This document shows positions 25,936 through 34,256 of a stretch of DNA of 64,000 bases, piece after piece (position 1 is the first letter of the stretch; every line of letters starts with the position of its first letter). The notes beneath the pieces were generated by a model that was not told the DNA's origin, did no database searches, and saw nothing but the letters and a program-made list of their open reading frames with translations. This DNA comes from Sulfurivermis sp041678005 (GTDB lineage Bacteria; Pseudomonadota; Gammaproteobacteria; Thiohalomonadales; Thiohalomonadaceae), in the NCBI GenBank assembly GCA_041678005.1, contig JBAYOW010000009.1, positions 1 through 64,000 of the forward strand. The letters run 5' to 3'. A program made the translations under genes and the position numbers.

Positions 25936-26847
25936 TTATAGTGCATAGTCAGCATCATATGGCTCTGCACCCATTACAGTCGGCAAGGTCAGCTCATTGC
26001 CCCAATGCGACCAGCCGCCGTTGTACAGACGCACGTCTTCGTAACCCAGGCTTTTGAGCTGCATCCAGGCCAGACCCATGCGAAAACCATCGTGACAATA
26101 GATGTATATGCTGCGGTCTTTGGGGATGGACTGGTACATTGCGGCGAGGCGTTCTGCATCGAACCACTTCTGGCTCTGGGCATCAGTACCATCCAGACTG
26201 ACCACATTAATTGCACCAGGGATATGGCCGCTCTGAATGGAATTGCGGATCACCTCGCCGGTATACATATCGTGCGGACGGGCATCGAGTAGTACTACCT
26301 TGGCGTCGCGTCGTGCGACGACATCGTCATAGACCTGCGGCCACTCGACATATAGCTTTTGTTCAGCTTCCTGCAGAGTGACATTTCCAGGCTTGCGTTG
26401 TACGGCTGTGGTGGACAGCTCGTTGAAGGCGCTCCATTCGTTGGTGCCGCCCTCCAATACCTTGACCTGCTTCATATCGTAGCCGTACAGAGCGAGCAAA
26501 TAGTACAGGCGTGCGGCCAGCGCGGTGCGTGAGTCGTCGTAAATCACGATGAGTGAATCGTTATTCACGCCCCAGCTACGCAGGGTGGCCTGAAAGGTGG
26601 ATCTGGAGGGGAAGCGCATAATGGGCGAGCTATTGTTATCACCTAGATCCTTGAAACGCTGCACTTGCACGGCATTTTCTATATGGCCGACCGTGTAATA
26701 ACGATGCGGGTGATAGCGCACCTCCAGCACTACGGTTTTGGGATCATCGATGTGTTCCTCCAGCCAGGTGGCATCAACAAGGAAATCGCGCGCGCAGGCG
26801 GCATGGGCGCTGATGAGCAGGCAAATGGCAAGGAGTAGTTTGGGCAT
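25936..26847 (-). CDS. Periplasmic tandem-rhodanese sulfurtransferase
   Basis: A 303-residue secreted protein with a signal peptide (about 1-19, AHAACA-R) and two rhodanese domains. The N-terminal domain (about 20-140) has Asp-Asp-Ser at the loop position and is probably structural. The C-terminal domain carries the active loop CHDGFR with C251. The substrate could be thiosulfate or 3-mercaptopyruvate; the loop alone does not decide. It is 26 bp downstream of arsR and probably in one transcript with it, so its expression should follow the twin operators at 27237-27272. Confidence 0.88.
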   Translation of the reverse strand: MPKLLLAICLLISAHAACARDFLVDATWLEEHIDDPKTVVLEVRYHPHRYYTVGHIENAVQVQRFKDLGDNNSSPIMRFPSRSTFQATLRSWGVNNDSLIVIYDDSRTALAARLYYLLALYGYDMKQVKVLEGGTNEWSAFNELSTTAVQRKPGNVTLQEAEQKLYVEWPQVYDDVVARRDAKVVLLDARPHDMYTGEVIRNSIQSGHIPGAINVVSLDGTDAQSQKWFDAERLAAMYQSIPKDRSIYIYCHDGFRMGLAWMQLKSLGYEDVRLYNGGWSHWGNELTLPTVMGAEPYDADYAL

Positions 26848-26873
26848 ACGATATTCTCCGTTTATGAGTTTGT

Positions 26874-27227
26874 TCAGGCGCAGCGGTCGGCACCAGGTCT
26901 GTTGGGCATTGTCGCCAGTGCCTGTTGACTGGTGATAAAGGGGGCTTGGTCGCCAACACTATTGGCAGTGGCACGCAGGATCTCTTGTGCCCAGCCCGGC
27001 AGTTGTGGATGCAGGCGGTAGTACACCCATAGCCCCATGCGGCGATCGCTAACAATGTCGGCCTCGCGCAGCTGGGCCAGGTGGCGGGATATCTTGGGTT
27101 GGCTTGCGCCCAACGCGTGGGTTAGTTCACAGACACATAACTCTCCGGCATTGTGCAGCAACAGCAGACAACGCAGGCGGATGGGGTTGGCGAGGGCGCG
27201 AAATAGTGAGTCGACGGCTAAAGTCAT
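26874..27227 (-). CDS. ArsR/SmtB family transcriptional regulator
   Basis: A 117-residue winged-helix repressor. The recognition helix is in ASQPKISRHLAQLREA (about 41-56) and the wing in DRRMGLWVYYRL. The metal/thiol site ELCVCEL has C31 and C33, the classical ArsR arsenite motif, with further cysteines at 20 and 116. Family members are displaced from DNA by metalloids, metals or persulfides. The sulfurtransferase downstream makes a sulfur-related inducer attractive, but C31/C33 would equally suit As(III) or Sb(III). Autoregulation is suggested by operators directly upstream. Confidence 0.9.
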   Translation of the reverse strand: MTLAVDSLFRALANPIRLRCLLLLHNAGELCVCELTHALGASQPKISRHLAQLREADIVSDRRMGLWVYYRLHPQLPGWAQEILRATANSVGDQAPFITSQQALATMPNRPGADRCA

Positions 27228-27236
27228 GGCGACTGA

Positions 27237-27272
27237 ATATACGTGTGTGCGTATATGCGGTCAAGCGCATAT
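27237..27272 (-). promoter_or_regulatory. Two overlapping inverted-repeat operators upstream of arsR
   Basis: Two palindromes of identical design lie 10-45 bp before the arsR start: ATATACG-N6-CGTATAT (27237-27256) and ATATGCG-N6-CGCATAT (27253-27272). They share the four bases ATAT at 27253-27256. Repeat length, A/T-rich outer ends and position fit ArsR-family operators, so two repressor dimers could bind side by side. The assignment to this ArsR protein is inference from position. Confidence 0.7.
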
Positions 27273-27280
27273 AGGAAGTG

Positions 27281-27583
27281 CAGGGCAATATCATACTCTT
27301 ATATATGAGGATCAAAATTACTGAGTAGCATTGGTGTCATGCGGATTTACAAAATAGAGGTTTGTGGCTAATCCCCAGCCCCTCTCCCGCAAGCGGTAGA
27401 GGGGAGTTTTGCAGATGCAGAGCCTCAAAACCCCTCCTCTTCAATAGGCTTTGTTTAATCCAGCGGACGCGAGTGGGTGCTTTTGAAAAGGCTACACTCA
27501 TTTGCTCCGTCATTCCCGCGCAGGCGGGAATCCTGGAGGAATTGCTTTTTGGTTAAAGAGTAATCAAACATGATCTTATCCTG
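27281..27583. mobile_element. MITE-like element, copy D, beside the arsR operators
   Basis: A 303-bp shortened copy: left end CAGGGCAATATCATACTCTT, right end decayed to ATGATCTTATCCTG. The flanks match at 9 of 10 bases: ATAGGAAGTG (27271-27280) and ATATGAAGTG (27584-27593). It keeps the CCTCTCCCGC and ATTCCCGC hairpins but lacks the GCAATA segment. The insertion abuts the outer operator half-site (27266-27272) and separates arsR from aroB; no other feature is visible in this spacer. Confidence 0.8.
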
Positions 27584-27662
27584 ATATGAAGTGCCAGCTT
27601 GCTGGAGACGGCCAGCCCTATCCGCTATAGTAGCCAACTGTTTTGTTTAATGAATTCCACAC

Positions 27663-28748
27663 ATGAAAACCTTACACGTTGAGCTCGGGGCGCGTAGCTA
27701 CCCCATCCATATCGGCCCTGGTTTGCTGGGGCGGCCTGATTTGATAACTCCATACATCACCGGTACGCAGGTGATGATAGTCAGTAATGAAACGGTGGCG
27801 CCTTTATATCTGGAGCGTGTGCAGCAGGTGTGCGTAGATTTCCAGACTGAAGTGGTGATCCTGCCAGATGGTGAGCAATACAAAACCCTGGAAGTGCTCA
27901 ACATGATATTCGATGCGCTGTTGGGCAAACGTTTTGATCGCAGGTGCACGTTGATCGCGTTGGGCGGTGGTGTGGTGGGTGATATGACTGGCTTTGCCGC
28001 GGCCAGTTATCAGCGTGGTGTGTCTTTCATCCAGATTCCCACGACATTGCTCGCACAGGTGGACTCTTCGGTGGGCGGCAAGACTGGCGTCAATCATCCG
28101 CTGGGCAAAAACATGATCGGTGCATTTCATCAGCCAAGTTGTGTGCTGGCCGACACAGATACCCTCCATACTCTAGCAGAGCGCCAATTGCGTGCCGGTA
28201 TTGCCGAGGTGATTAAGTATGGCCTGATCAACGATGAGGAATTCTTTAGCTGGCTGGAACAAAATATGGGCGCACTGCTGTCGCGCGAGGCACAGGCGCT
28301 GAGTTATGCAATTGAGCGTTCCTGCCGCGACAAGGCAGACATTGTTGCTGCCGATGAGACCGAGGCCGGTAGCCGCGCCCTGCTTAATCTAGGGCACACC
28401 TATGGGCATGCCATCGAGACCGGCATGGGCTATGGTCTGTGGCTGCATGGCGAGGCCATTGCCGTTGGCATGGTAATGGCGGCAGAACTATCTGCCCAGC
28501 TTGGCTGGCTGGCGGCTGATGATGTGGCACGTACAAGGCGACTTTTTGTGGCTGCTGGTTTGCCGGTGCAGGCCCCAAGCGAGCTTGATGCAGCTCGTTT
28601 TCTGGAGCTTATGGCGGTGGACAAGAAGGTGCAGGCTGGTAAGTTGCGGCTGATCCTGTTGTGCGGCATTGGTCAGGCGGTGATCAGTGATAGCGCCACA
28701 GCAGAGCAGATCAGCGCGGGGATTGCCCTGCATCACAGTGGAGCCTGA
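27663..28748 (+). CDS. aroB: 3-dehydroquinate synthase AroB
   Basis: A 361-residue NAD- and metal-dependent enzyme that cyclises DAHP to 3-dehydroquinate in the shikimate pathway. Motifs: GGGVVGDMTGFAAASYQRG (about 101-119), TTLLAQVDSSVGGKTGVN and the metal-site histidines in GHTYGHAIE and LHGEAIAVGM. aroK, usually upstream, is not present; copy D of the mobile element lies there instead. The dGTPase gene follows 3 bp downstream. Confidence 0.96.
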   Translation: MKTLHVELGARSYPIHIGPGLLGRPDLITPYITGTQVMIVSNETVAPLYLERVQQVCVDFQTEVVILPDGEQYKTLEVLNMIFDALLGKRFDRRCTLIALGGGVVGDMTGFAAASYQRGVSFIQIPTTLLAQVDSSVGGKTGVNHPLGKNMIGAFHQPSCVLADTDTLHTLAERQLRAGIAEVIKYGLINDEEFFSWLEQNMGALLSREAQALSYAIERSCRDKADIVAADETEAGSRALLNLGHTYGHAIETGMGYGLWLHGEAIAVGMVMAAELSAQLGWLAADDVARTRRLFVAAGLPVQAPSELDAARFLELMAVDKKVQAGKLRLILLCGIGQAVISDSATAEQISAGIALHHSGA

Positions 28749-28751
28749 GGC

Positions 28752-29906
28752 ATGGATGAGCGACTGGCTCCCTATGCCGCGCACAGTTCCCATACTAGTG
28801 GTCGTCGTCATGCCGAGCCTGCGCCTGAGTATCGCAGCGAGTTTCAGCTCGATCGCGATCGTATAGTGCATTCCTCAGCCTTTCGCCGCCTGGAATACAA
28901 GACACAGGTATTCGTCAATCATGAAGGCGATATGTTTCGCACACGGCTTACTCATTCCATCGAGGTGGCGCAGATCGGTCGCGGCATTGCGCGCACGCTG
29001 GGTTTGAATGAAGACCTTATCGAGGCGATTTGCCTTGCCCATGATTTGGGTCATACACCATTTGGTCATGCCGGTCAGGATGCGCTCAACGACTGCATGC
29101 GCGAGTACGGCGGCTTCGAGCACAACCTGCAATCCCTGCGCGTGGTCGATGAGCTGGAAGATCGCTATGCTGAATTTCGTGGCCTGAATCTGACTTTCGA
29201 GACGCGGGAAGGCATCCTCAAGCATTGCTCACTGGACAACGCGCGTCAGCTTGGTGAGCTTGGCCTGCGATTCATCAATAAGAAGCAGCCAGGTCTTGAG
29301 GCGCAGATCGCCAATCTTGCTGACGCCATTGCCTATAACAATCATGATGTGGACGATGGTCTGCGTGCCGGTTTGCTGACTGTGGAGCAGCTGAGCGAGG
29401 AGGAGTTGTTTGCCAGGCAATATGAGCTTGTGCGCCAGCGTTATCCTAAGCTGCAGACGCGCCGTTTGATCCACGAGATCATTCGCCGCATGATCAACAG
29501 TCAGGTAGTCGATTTACTGGAAACCAGCCGCAGTCTCATTGAAGAGGCGGAGCCTGACAGCATCGACGCCGTGCGTGAGAGAAGTGAGCCCTTGCTTCGC
29601 TTCAGCGAGGCGATGCAGCAGCAACACCAGTCACTTAAACGTTTCCTGCGTAAAAATCTTTATCAACACTACCGCGTCCATCGTATGTCAGTAAAATCCC
29701 GGCGCATCGTGCGTGAGCTGTTTGCTGCCATTTTTGCCGATCCACGCTTGCTGCCTGTTTCTCATCAAGAAAAAGTGGCCGCGCTGGAACAGCAACAAGG
29801 CAATACTGGCCGCGCTCGTGCTGTAGCGGATTACATCGCTGGCATGACCGATCGCTACGCTATCGCCGAACACCGGCGGCTGTTCTCGCCTGGTGAGCTC
29901 ACCTGA
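28752..29906 (+). CDS. dgt: Deoxyguanosinetriphosphate triphosphohydrolase-like protein
   Basis: A 384-residue HD-superfamily hydrolase that releases tripolyphosphate from dNTPs. Metal ligands: H68 in RTRLTHS, H97-D98 in CLAHDLGHTPFGHAG, and a later aspartate in LADAIAYNNHDVDD. Family length and motif order are intact. It is only 3 bp behind aroB, so it is co-transcribed. dNTP control complements the ribonucleotide reductase at 60867, although the genes are far apart. Confidence 0.92.
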   Translation: MDERLAPYAAHSSHTSGRRHAEPAPEYRSEFQLDRDRIVHSSAFRRLEYKTQVFVNHEGDMFRTRLTHSIEVAQIGRGIARTLGLNEDLIEAICLAHDLGHTPFGHAGQDALNDCMREYGGFEHNLQSLRVVDELEDRYAEFRGLNLTFETREGILKHCSLDNARQLGELGLRFINKKQPGLEAQIANLADAIAYNNHDVDDGLRAGLLTVEQLSEEELFARQYELVRQRYPKLQTRRLIHEIIRRMINSQVVDLLETSRSLIEEAEPDSIDAVRERSEPLLRFSEAMQQQHQSLKRFLRKNLYQHYRVHRMSVKSRRIVRELFAAIFADPRLLPVSHQEKVAALEQQQGNTGRARAVADYIAGMTDRYAIAEHRRLFSPGELT

Positions 29907-30183
29907 GGCCAGGTCAATGTCGCCGCACTTTAGTTTTATTCTGTAAGGCCGCAAGCACGGGACTTGCTGGGATATGCTGGTTAATTTTAGCCGGATTTAC
30001 GCTTGCCCGCATCGTTGGAAAAGGAAACCTGGCCTGATATCAACACCACTTTTAGTGGTTGCTGGCCTTATGCAATACTATATCTTGTGATCCTGCTGTT
30101 TTTATCTTGAGAAAGCAGCATACTGGCGGCATACTTGTGTAACTGCTGGTCGCCTGTAGGCGACGCTTAATCTCAGGAAACCC
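29907..30183. other. Spacer with two short hairpins
   Basis: No gene is supported. Two inverted repeats are visible: ACCACT-TTT-AGTGGT (30045-30059) and GTCGCC-TGTA-GGCGAC (30149-30164). Neither is followed by a T run. A 14-codon reading frame with a good AGGA site starts at 30184 and overlaps the WGR gene start in another frame. Confidence 0.4.
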
Positions 30184-30196
30184 ATGTCGTCGGCGT

Positions 30197-30451
30197 ATGC
30201 GTATCTACATGCAGGGTCCCATAACTGATGACAGCTCACCGCGCTATTATCAGCTTTTTTTGCAGGAAGACCTGCTCGGTGGCTGGAATGTGGTGCGTGA
30301 ATGGGGGTTTCAGGGGGCTTCCGGGCGCACGGTGCGTGAGTATTTCGAATGCCGTGAAGATGCCATAGTTGCCTTGGCTAAATCGCGTGATGCACAGCTC
30401 AAACGGGGATATCGCGTAATGTTCATGCAGGGTGAGGCACAACCCAAATGA
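30197..30451 (+). CDS. WGR-domain protein
   Basis: An 84-residue protein that is almost entirely one WGR domain (about 17-78): YYQLFLQEDLLGGWNVVREWG gives the N-terminal strands (WNVVREWG holds the signature), followed by GRTVREYF and the helix with KSRDAQLKRGY. WGR domains occur in PARPs, MolR-like and other nucleic-acid-linked proteins and bind nucleic acid ends in eukaryotic PARPs. As a free-standing bacterial domain its role is unknown. Its stop overlaps the next start (ATGA at 30448-30451). The ATG has a weak ribosome site; a short upstream frame from 30184 has the better one. Confidence 0.85.
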   Translation: MRIYMQGPITDDSSPRYYQLFLQEDLLGGWNVVREWGFQGASGRTVREYFECREDAIVALAKSRDAQLKRGYRVMFMQGEAQPK

Positions 30452-32475
30452 AGCGAGTACTGGGGCGCCAAAAGGACTCAATGGCCTCGCCACCCTATCT
30501 TTCCCGCTACGGCCTGCGGGAATCCCCCTTCGCCAGCGGTAGCCGTTTCTTTTACGCCGACCCCACTCGTGCTCAAACCCTCAATATGTTGCAGCACCTC
30601 ACCCAATACAGTGAGGAATTGTTGCTGGTGAGCGGACCATCTGGCAGTGGCAAGAGCGCCATGCTGGAGCAGTATCTGACGCGAGCCGATGAGGATTGGA
30701 AGGTCTGTCGCGTCAGTGCACGCGAAACACCAGACCCGGGCCAGTTATTCCTGGTGGCAGCGCGTTGCTTTGGCCTGCGCACCGAGGATATCGCCAGTGA
30801 TGTCTTGCTGGATGCCTTGCGCGATCATCTCAATCATCTGCAACAAACCATGGTGCCGGTTCTGGTTGTTGATGATGCCGAGTTATTGTCTGATGATGCA
30901 CTGGAAGTAATCGTGCGACTGGCAGAATTGCCAGGTGAGCATGGCAGGCTGGTGCGTACCATCCTGTTTACTGACAGTGCCATCTTGCCGCGTTTTGATG
31001 AACAGCGTTTTGCCTCGGCGCCAAGACCTCATCGGCTGGAACTCAGTCCACTCGATGAAGAGCAAACCATTGCCTATTTGCAGCATCGTTTGAGTACAGC
31101 AGGATTTGCCGGTGGGCCGCTGTTTTTGCCACGTGAGCTAAAGCGTGTACATAAGCAATCCCTGGGCTGGCCGGGCGGTATCAATGAGCAGGCACACGCG
31201 GTTTTATTGGGCAAGCGCAAGCGCAGTCGCATGCCATGGAGTTATCTGTTGGTGGCCTTGGGAGTGGCAGGTATTCTGGCTATCTGGCTGCCAGCCTTTT
31301 TCACTGATAGGCCATTGCCTGGTTTCGTCACCCCCGCCCCGCCTGTTGCAGTGACCATGCCGGAACAACCTATCGTGCGTTATGCCGAGACAGCGCAGCC
31401 TGTCCAGTCAACGCTGACTGTTCGCGGTGGTGAGACTGTACAGATCACCTGTATTGCGCCAGAGGTCGCTGAGACATCTAAGCCACAGGCCATTTCCTTG
31501 GTGCCAGCGATTGACGAGGCAGCATTAGCCACCTCTGATACGGCACAAGAAAAGACAAGTGAAGCAACAGTGGAGCAGGTAATTGAATCGTCGAGTGATA
31601 TATCCACGCCGACCGAGCAACCAGCAGTAAGTGCAGCAGTAGAGACTACAACTGAATTATCAGATACAGTCGAAACTGTTGCTGCAGGCAAAGCTGACAT
31701 CGCAGATGAGTCTGAAGCTGTTGTTGAGTCCGCATCTGCTATCGCGCAGGAGCCAGACGTTCCAGCGGCTGCGGTTGCTGTAGCAGAACCAGAACCAGAA
31801 GCAGAACCGCAAGCAGGGCCAAAAGCTGAGCCTGAAGCCAAACCAGAGCTGGCACCAGTGATTGAGCGTATTGAGCCAGTGCGGCTTACTGGCAGTCATC
31901 AGGTGCAGAGTCTGACTTTGCATGGACGGCATTTCAGCCCGGCGAGCAAGGTCATTGTGCGCTGGCAGGGGCAACAGAAAATACTGGGCACAGATCAGGT
32001 GCAGATATTGGACGCTGAGCGCATCCGTATCCGCATCAATGTGGGGATGACAGCAGATACCTGGTCAGCGGTGGTGGAGACAGGTGAGCAGCGTTCTGCG
32101 CAGCATCAGTTCAGGGTGGTTGCGCCTGCTAAGCAGCCTGAGCCGAAAGTGACTGCAACGCCTGTTGTCAGCAGGCCAGGAACAGATTTTCGTGATGCCA
32201 ATTGGCTGCGGCTAAGAGACCCGGCACATTTCACTGTGCAACTGGTTGGGGCAAGCACGCTTGAGGCGATCCATGACCATCTGCGTGGTCATGCCTTGCC
32301 TGGTGAGATTGCCATGGTGCGTATGCAGCGCAGCGGCAAGCCCTGGTTTATTGTTTTCTGGGGCGATTTTATCGATCAGGCCGCTGCTGAGCGGGCTGTC
32401 AATGCCTTACCATCTGCATTACGGCAAGCCTCACCATGGGTTCGCCCCCTTGCCGATATTCATAAAGAACTTTGA
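30448..32475 (+). CDS. AAA ATPase-SPOR protein (DamX-like)
   Basis: A 675-residue inner-membrane protein. Order: ExeA-like AAA ATPase (about 15-250; Walker A GPSGSGKS at 63-70, Walker B VLVVDD at 138-143), one membrane segment (about 264-284), an acidic Pro/Glu-rich periplasmic linker (about 300-475), an IPT/TIG-like beta domain (about 478-562) and a C-terminal SPOR domain (about 590-668) that in this family binds denuded septal glycan strands. The aroB-hemE context matches damX. An ATP-binding cytoplasmic domain joined to SPOR suggests energy-linked work at the septum; that is inference. Start 30448 overlaps the WGR stop; M12 (30481) is an alternative. Confidence 0.87.
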   Translation: MKRVLGRQKDSMASPPYLSRYGLRESPFASGSRFFYADPTRAQTLNMLQHLTQYSEELLLVSGPSGSGKSAMLEQYLTRADEDWKVCRVSARETPDPGQLFLVAARCFGLRTEDIASDVLLDALRDHLNHLQQTMVPVLVVDDAELLSDDALEVIVRLAELPGEHGRLVRTILFTDSAILPRFDEQRFASAPRPHRLELSPLDEEQTIAYLQHRLSTAGFAGGPLFLPRELKRVHKQSLGWPGGINEQAHAVLLGKRKRSRMPWSYLLVALGVAGILAIWLPAFFTDRPLPGFVTPAPPVAVTMPEQPIVRYAETAQPVQSTLTVRGGETVQITCIAPEVAETSKPQAISLVPAIDEAALATSDTAQEKTSEATVEQVIESSSDISTPTEQPAVSAAVETTTELSDTVETVAAGKADIADESEAVVESASAIAQEPDVPAAAVAVAEPEPEAEPQAGPKAEPEAKPELAPVIERIEPVRLTGSHQVQSLTLHGRHFSPASKVIVRWQGQQKILGTDQVQILDAERIRIRINVGMTADTWSAVVETGEQRSAQHQFRVVAPAKQPEPKVTATPVVSRPGTDFRDANWLRLRDPAHFTVQLVGASTLEAIHDHLRGHALPGEIAMVRMQRSGKPWFIVFWGDFIDQAAAERAVNALPSALRQASPWVRPLADIHKEL

Positions 32476-32569
32476 GTAGCTTTTCTTGTTTGCTGCCTAT
32501 CTTGTCGAGCTGGCAGAATTCTGCAGGGCTGTTAGCATGTTGTTTGATTGATTTAATTGAGGTTTTTTC

Positions 32570-33634
32570 ATGGCTGAGTTGAAGAATGATCGTTTTTTGC
32601 GTGCCCTGCTGAAGCAGCCGGTAGATGTCACCCCTGTTTGGATGATGCGCCAGGCCGGCCGCTATCTACCGGAATATCGCGCTACCCGCAGCCAGGCAGG
32701 TGGCTTCATGGATTTGTGCAAGAATGCCGAGCTGGCCTGCGAGGTGACAATTCAGCCGCTGGATCGTTTTCCACTTGATGCGGCCATTCTGTTTTCCGAT
32801 ATCCTCACCATCCCGGATGCAATGGGATTGGGCCTGCGCTTTGCCGAGGGTGAGGGACCAGTCTTTGACCACCCGGTGCGCACTGCAGCTGACGTCGATC
32901 GTTTGTTTGTGCCCGATGCCGAAGGTGAGTTGCAGTATGTAATGAGTGCGGTGCGCACCATACGCCGAGAGTTACAGGGGCGCGTACCATTGATCGGTTT
33001 TACCGGCAGCCCGTGGACCTTGGCAACCTACATGGTCGAGGGCGGTTCATCCAGGGATTTTGCACGCGTCAAGGGCATGCTTTATGAACAGCCGGCCTTG
33101 ATGCACATGATGCTGGATGTGCTCGCTGACACTGTGACGCAATACCTCAATGCCCAGGTGGCGGCAGGTGCCCAGGCATTGATGATCTTCGATACCTGGG
33201 GTGGCGTACTAACGCCGCGTGATTATGAGGAGTTTTCACTGCGTTACATGCGGAAGATCATTGCCGGCCTGACGCATGAGGCTGAGGGTCGTAAAGTGCC
33301 AGTGGTGATGTTTACCAAGGGTGGCGGGCTATGGCTGGAGGCCATGGCCGAGTCAGGTGCCGATGCGCTTGGTCTGGATTGGACGGTGGATATCGGCGTG
33401 GCGCGTGCGCGCGTTGGTGACAAGGTGGCGCTGCAGGGTAATATGGATCCTTGTGTGCTGTATGCCTCGCCAGAGCGTATTCGTCAGGAGGTCGCCACGA
33501 TCCTGGCGGCCTATGGCAAGGGCACAGGACACGTCTTCAATCTGGGGCATGGTATACATCAGCATGTGGCACCGGAAAATGCGGCTGCATTTGTCGATGC
33601 AGTGCACGAATTGAGCAGAGAGTATCATCAATAA
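32570..33634 (+). CDS. hemE: Uroporphyrinogen decarboxylase HemE
   Basis: A 354-residue cytosolic enzyme that removes four carboxyl groups from uroporphyrinogen III to make coproporphyrinogen III. The signatures PVWMMRQAGRYLPEYR (about 21-36) and GFTGSPWTLATYMVEGG (about 140-156) are complete, and the catalytic aspartate lies in ILFSDILTIPDAMG. The N-terminus MAELKNDRFLRALL is typical. hemA, at 47652, is the other haem gene in the window. Confidence 0.97.
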   Translation: MAELKNDRFLRALLKQPVDVTPVWMMRQAGRYLPEYRATRSQAGGFMDLCKNAELACEVTIQPLDRFPLDAAILFSDILTIPDAMGLGLRFAEGEGPVFDHPVRTAADVDRLFVPDAEGELQYVMSAVRTIRRELQGRVPLIGFTGSPWTLATYMVEGGSSRDFARVKGMLYEQPALMHMMLDVLADTVTQYLNAQVAAGAQALMIFDTWGGVLTPRDYEEFSLRYMRKIIAGLTHEAEGRKVPVVMFTKGGGLWLEAMAESGADALGLDWTVDIGVARARVGDKVALQGNMDPCVLYASPERIRQEVATILAAYGKGTGHVFNLGHGIHQHVAPENAAAFVDAVHELSREYHQ

Positions 33635-33782
33635 TTAATGGAATATGCAAGTATCTTGCTGATTTTCTAGGTCTGGCTGAGTGGTTTTTCAGCCCATACG
33701 GGAATGTTGATTATATTGCGCAAATTCTAATCAAATTATAGATTTAGCTTGCACATTATCCATAAATGGATGACGACAATAG

Positions 33783-34223
33783 ATGATGCGAGAACAAAAG
33801 ATAGTGACATGGAGTGTGGTCAGGCCAATTGAAGTGGCCGTTGGCTGGTTGCTGTTGCTGATCGGTTGCAGTTTGAATATTACGGCACAGGCTGCAAGTG
33901 GTGATTATCTCAAGGAGTTGCAGGCCGAGACAGAGGTCATCACACGCGGCAAGACTGACGATCCTGTCGATGTGACGGCACCTGCTGAACGAGTTGAACA
34001 ACAGTTGAGCAGGCCAGCCATAGGGCGGGACAAGCTGGATGAGCTGCCGGGTGATCTGACACACGCGCAGTTTGAAGAAATCCTGAGGGACAATTATTTA
34101 GGCACTTATGTGTTTTACAATAAGTTGAGTGATACCGATAAGGCCAGAGTTTATGAGGCCTATGGAAGCAATCCTGCCATAGTTCATCTACGGGATATTA
34201 CGACAACATTATTGAGGAAATAA
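33783..34223 (+). CDS. Secreted protein of unknown function
   Basis: A 146-residue protein with a hydrophobic N-terminal segment (about 18-37, WLLLLIGCSLNITAQAAS) that is a signal peptide or anchor. The mature part is charged and helical: YLKELQAE, RGKTDD, a middle with IGRDKLDELPGDLTHAQFEE and a C-terminal YVFYNKLSDTDKARVYEAY helix. It has no cysteine in the mature part. I do not recognise the family. It precedes the secreted rhodanese by 33 bp and the pair is probably one transcript, so it may support periplasmic sulfur handling. Confidence 0.7.
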   Translation: MMREQKIVTWSVVRPIEVAVGWLLLLIGCSLNITAQAASGDYLKELQAETEVITRGKTDDPVDVTAPAERVEQQLSRPAIGRDKLDELPGDLTHAQFEEILRDNYLGTYVFYNKLSDTDKARVYEAYGSNPAIVHLRDITTTLLRK

Positions 34224-34256
34224 GTGAAAACAAGAATATAGCAACCAAGGGAGATT

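Noticed and set aside
29907..30183. A structured small RNA gene downstream of dgt
   Set aside because: The two hairpins lack a T run and no promoter is evident; nothing matches a known RNA by eye.
31380..31841. Ser/Ala-rich 153-residue reading frame on the reverse strand
   Set aside because: It is antisense to the Pro/Glu-rich linker of the AAA-SPOR gene; the low-complexity coding sequence opens all frames.
33707..33730. TTGATT...AATCAA inverted repeat as an operator
   Set aside because: The arms are short and A/T-rich, and no regulator or well-spaced promoter accompanies them.
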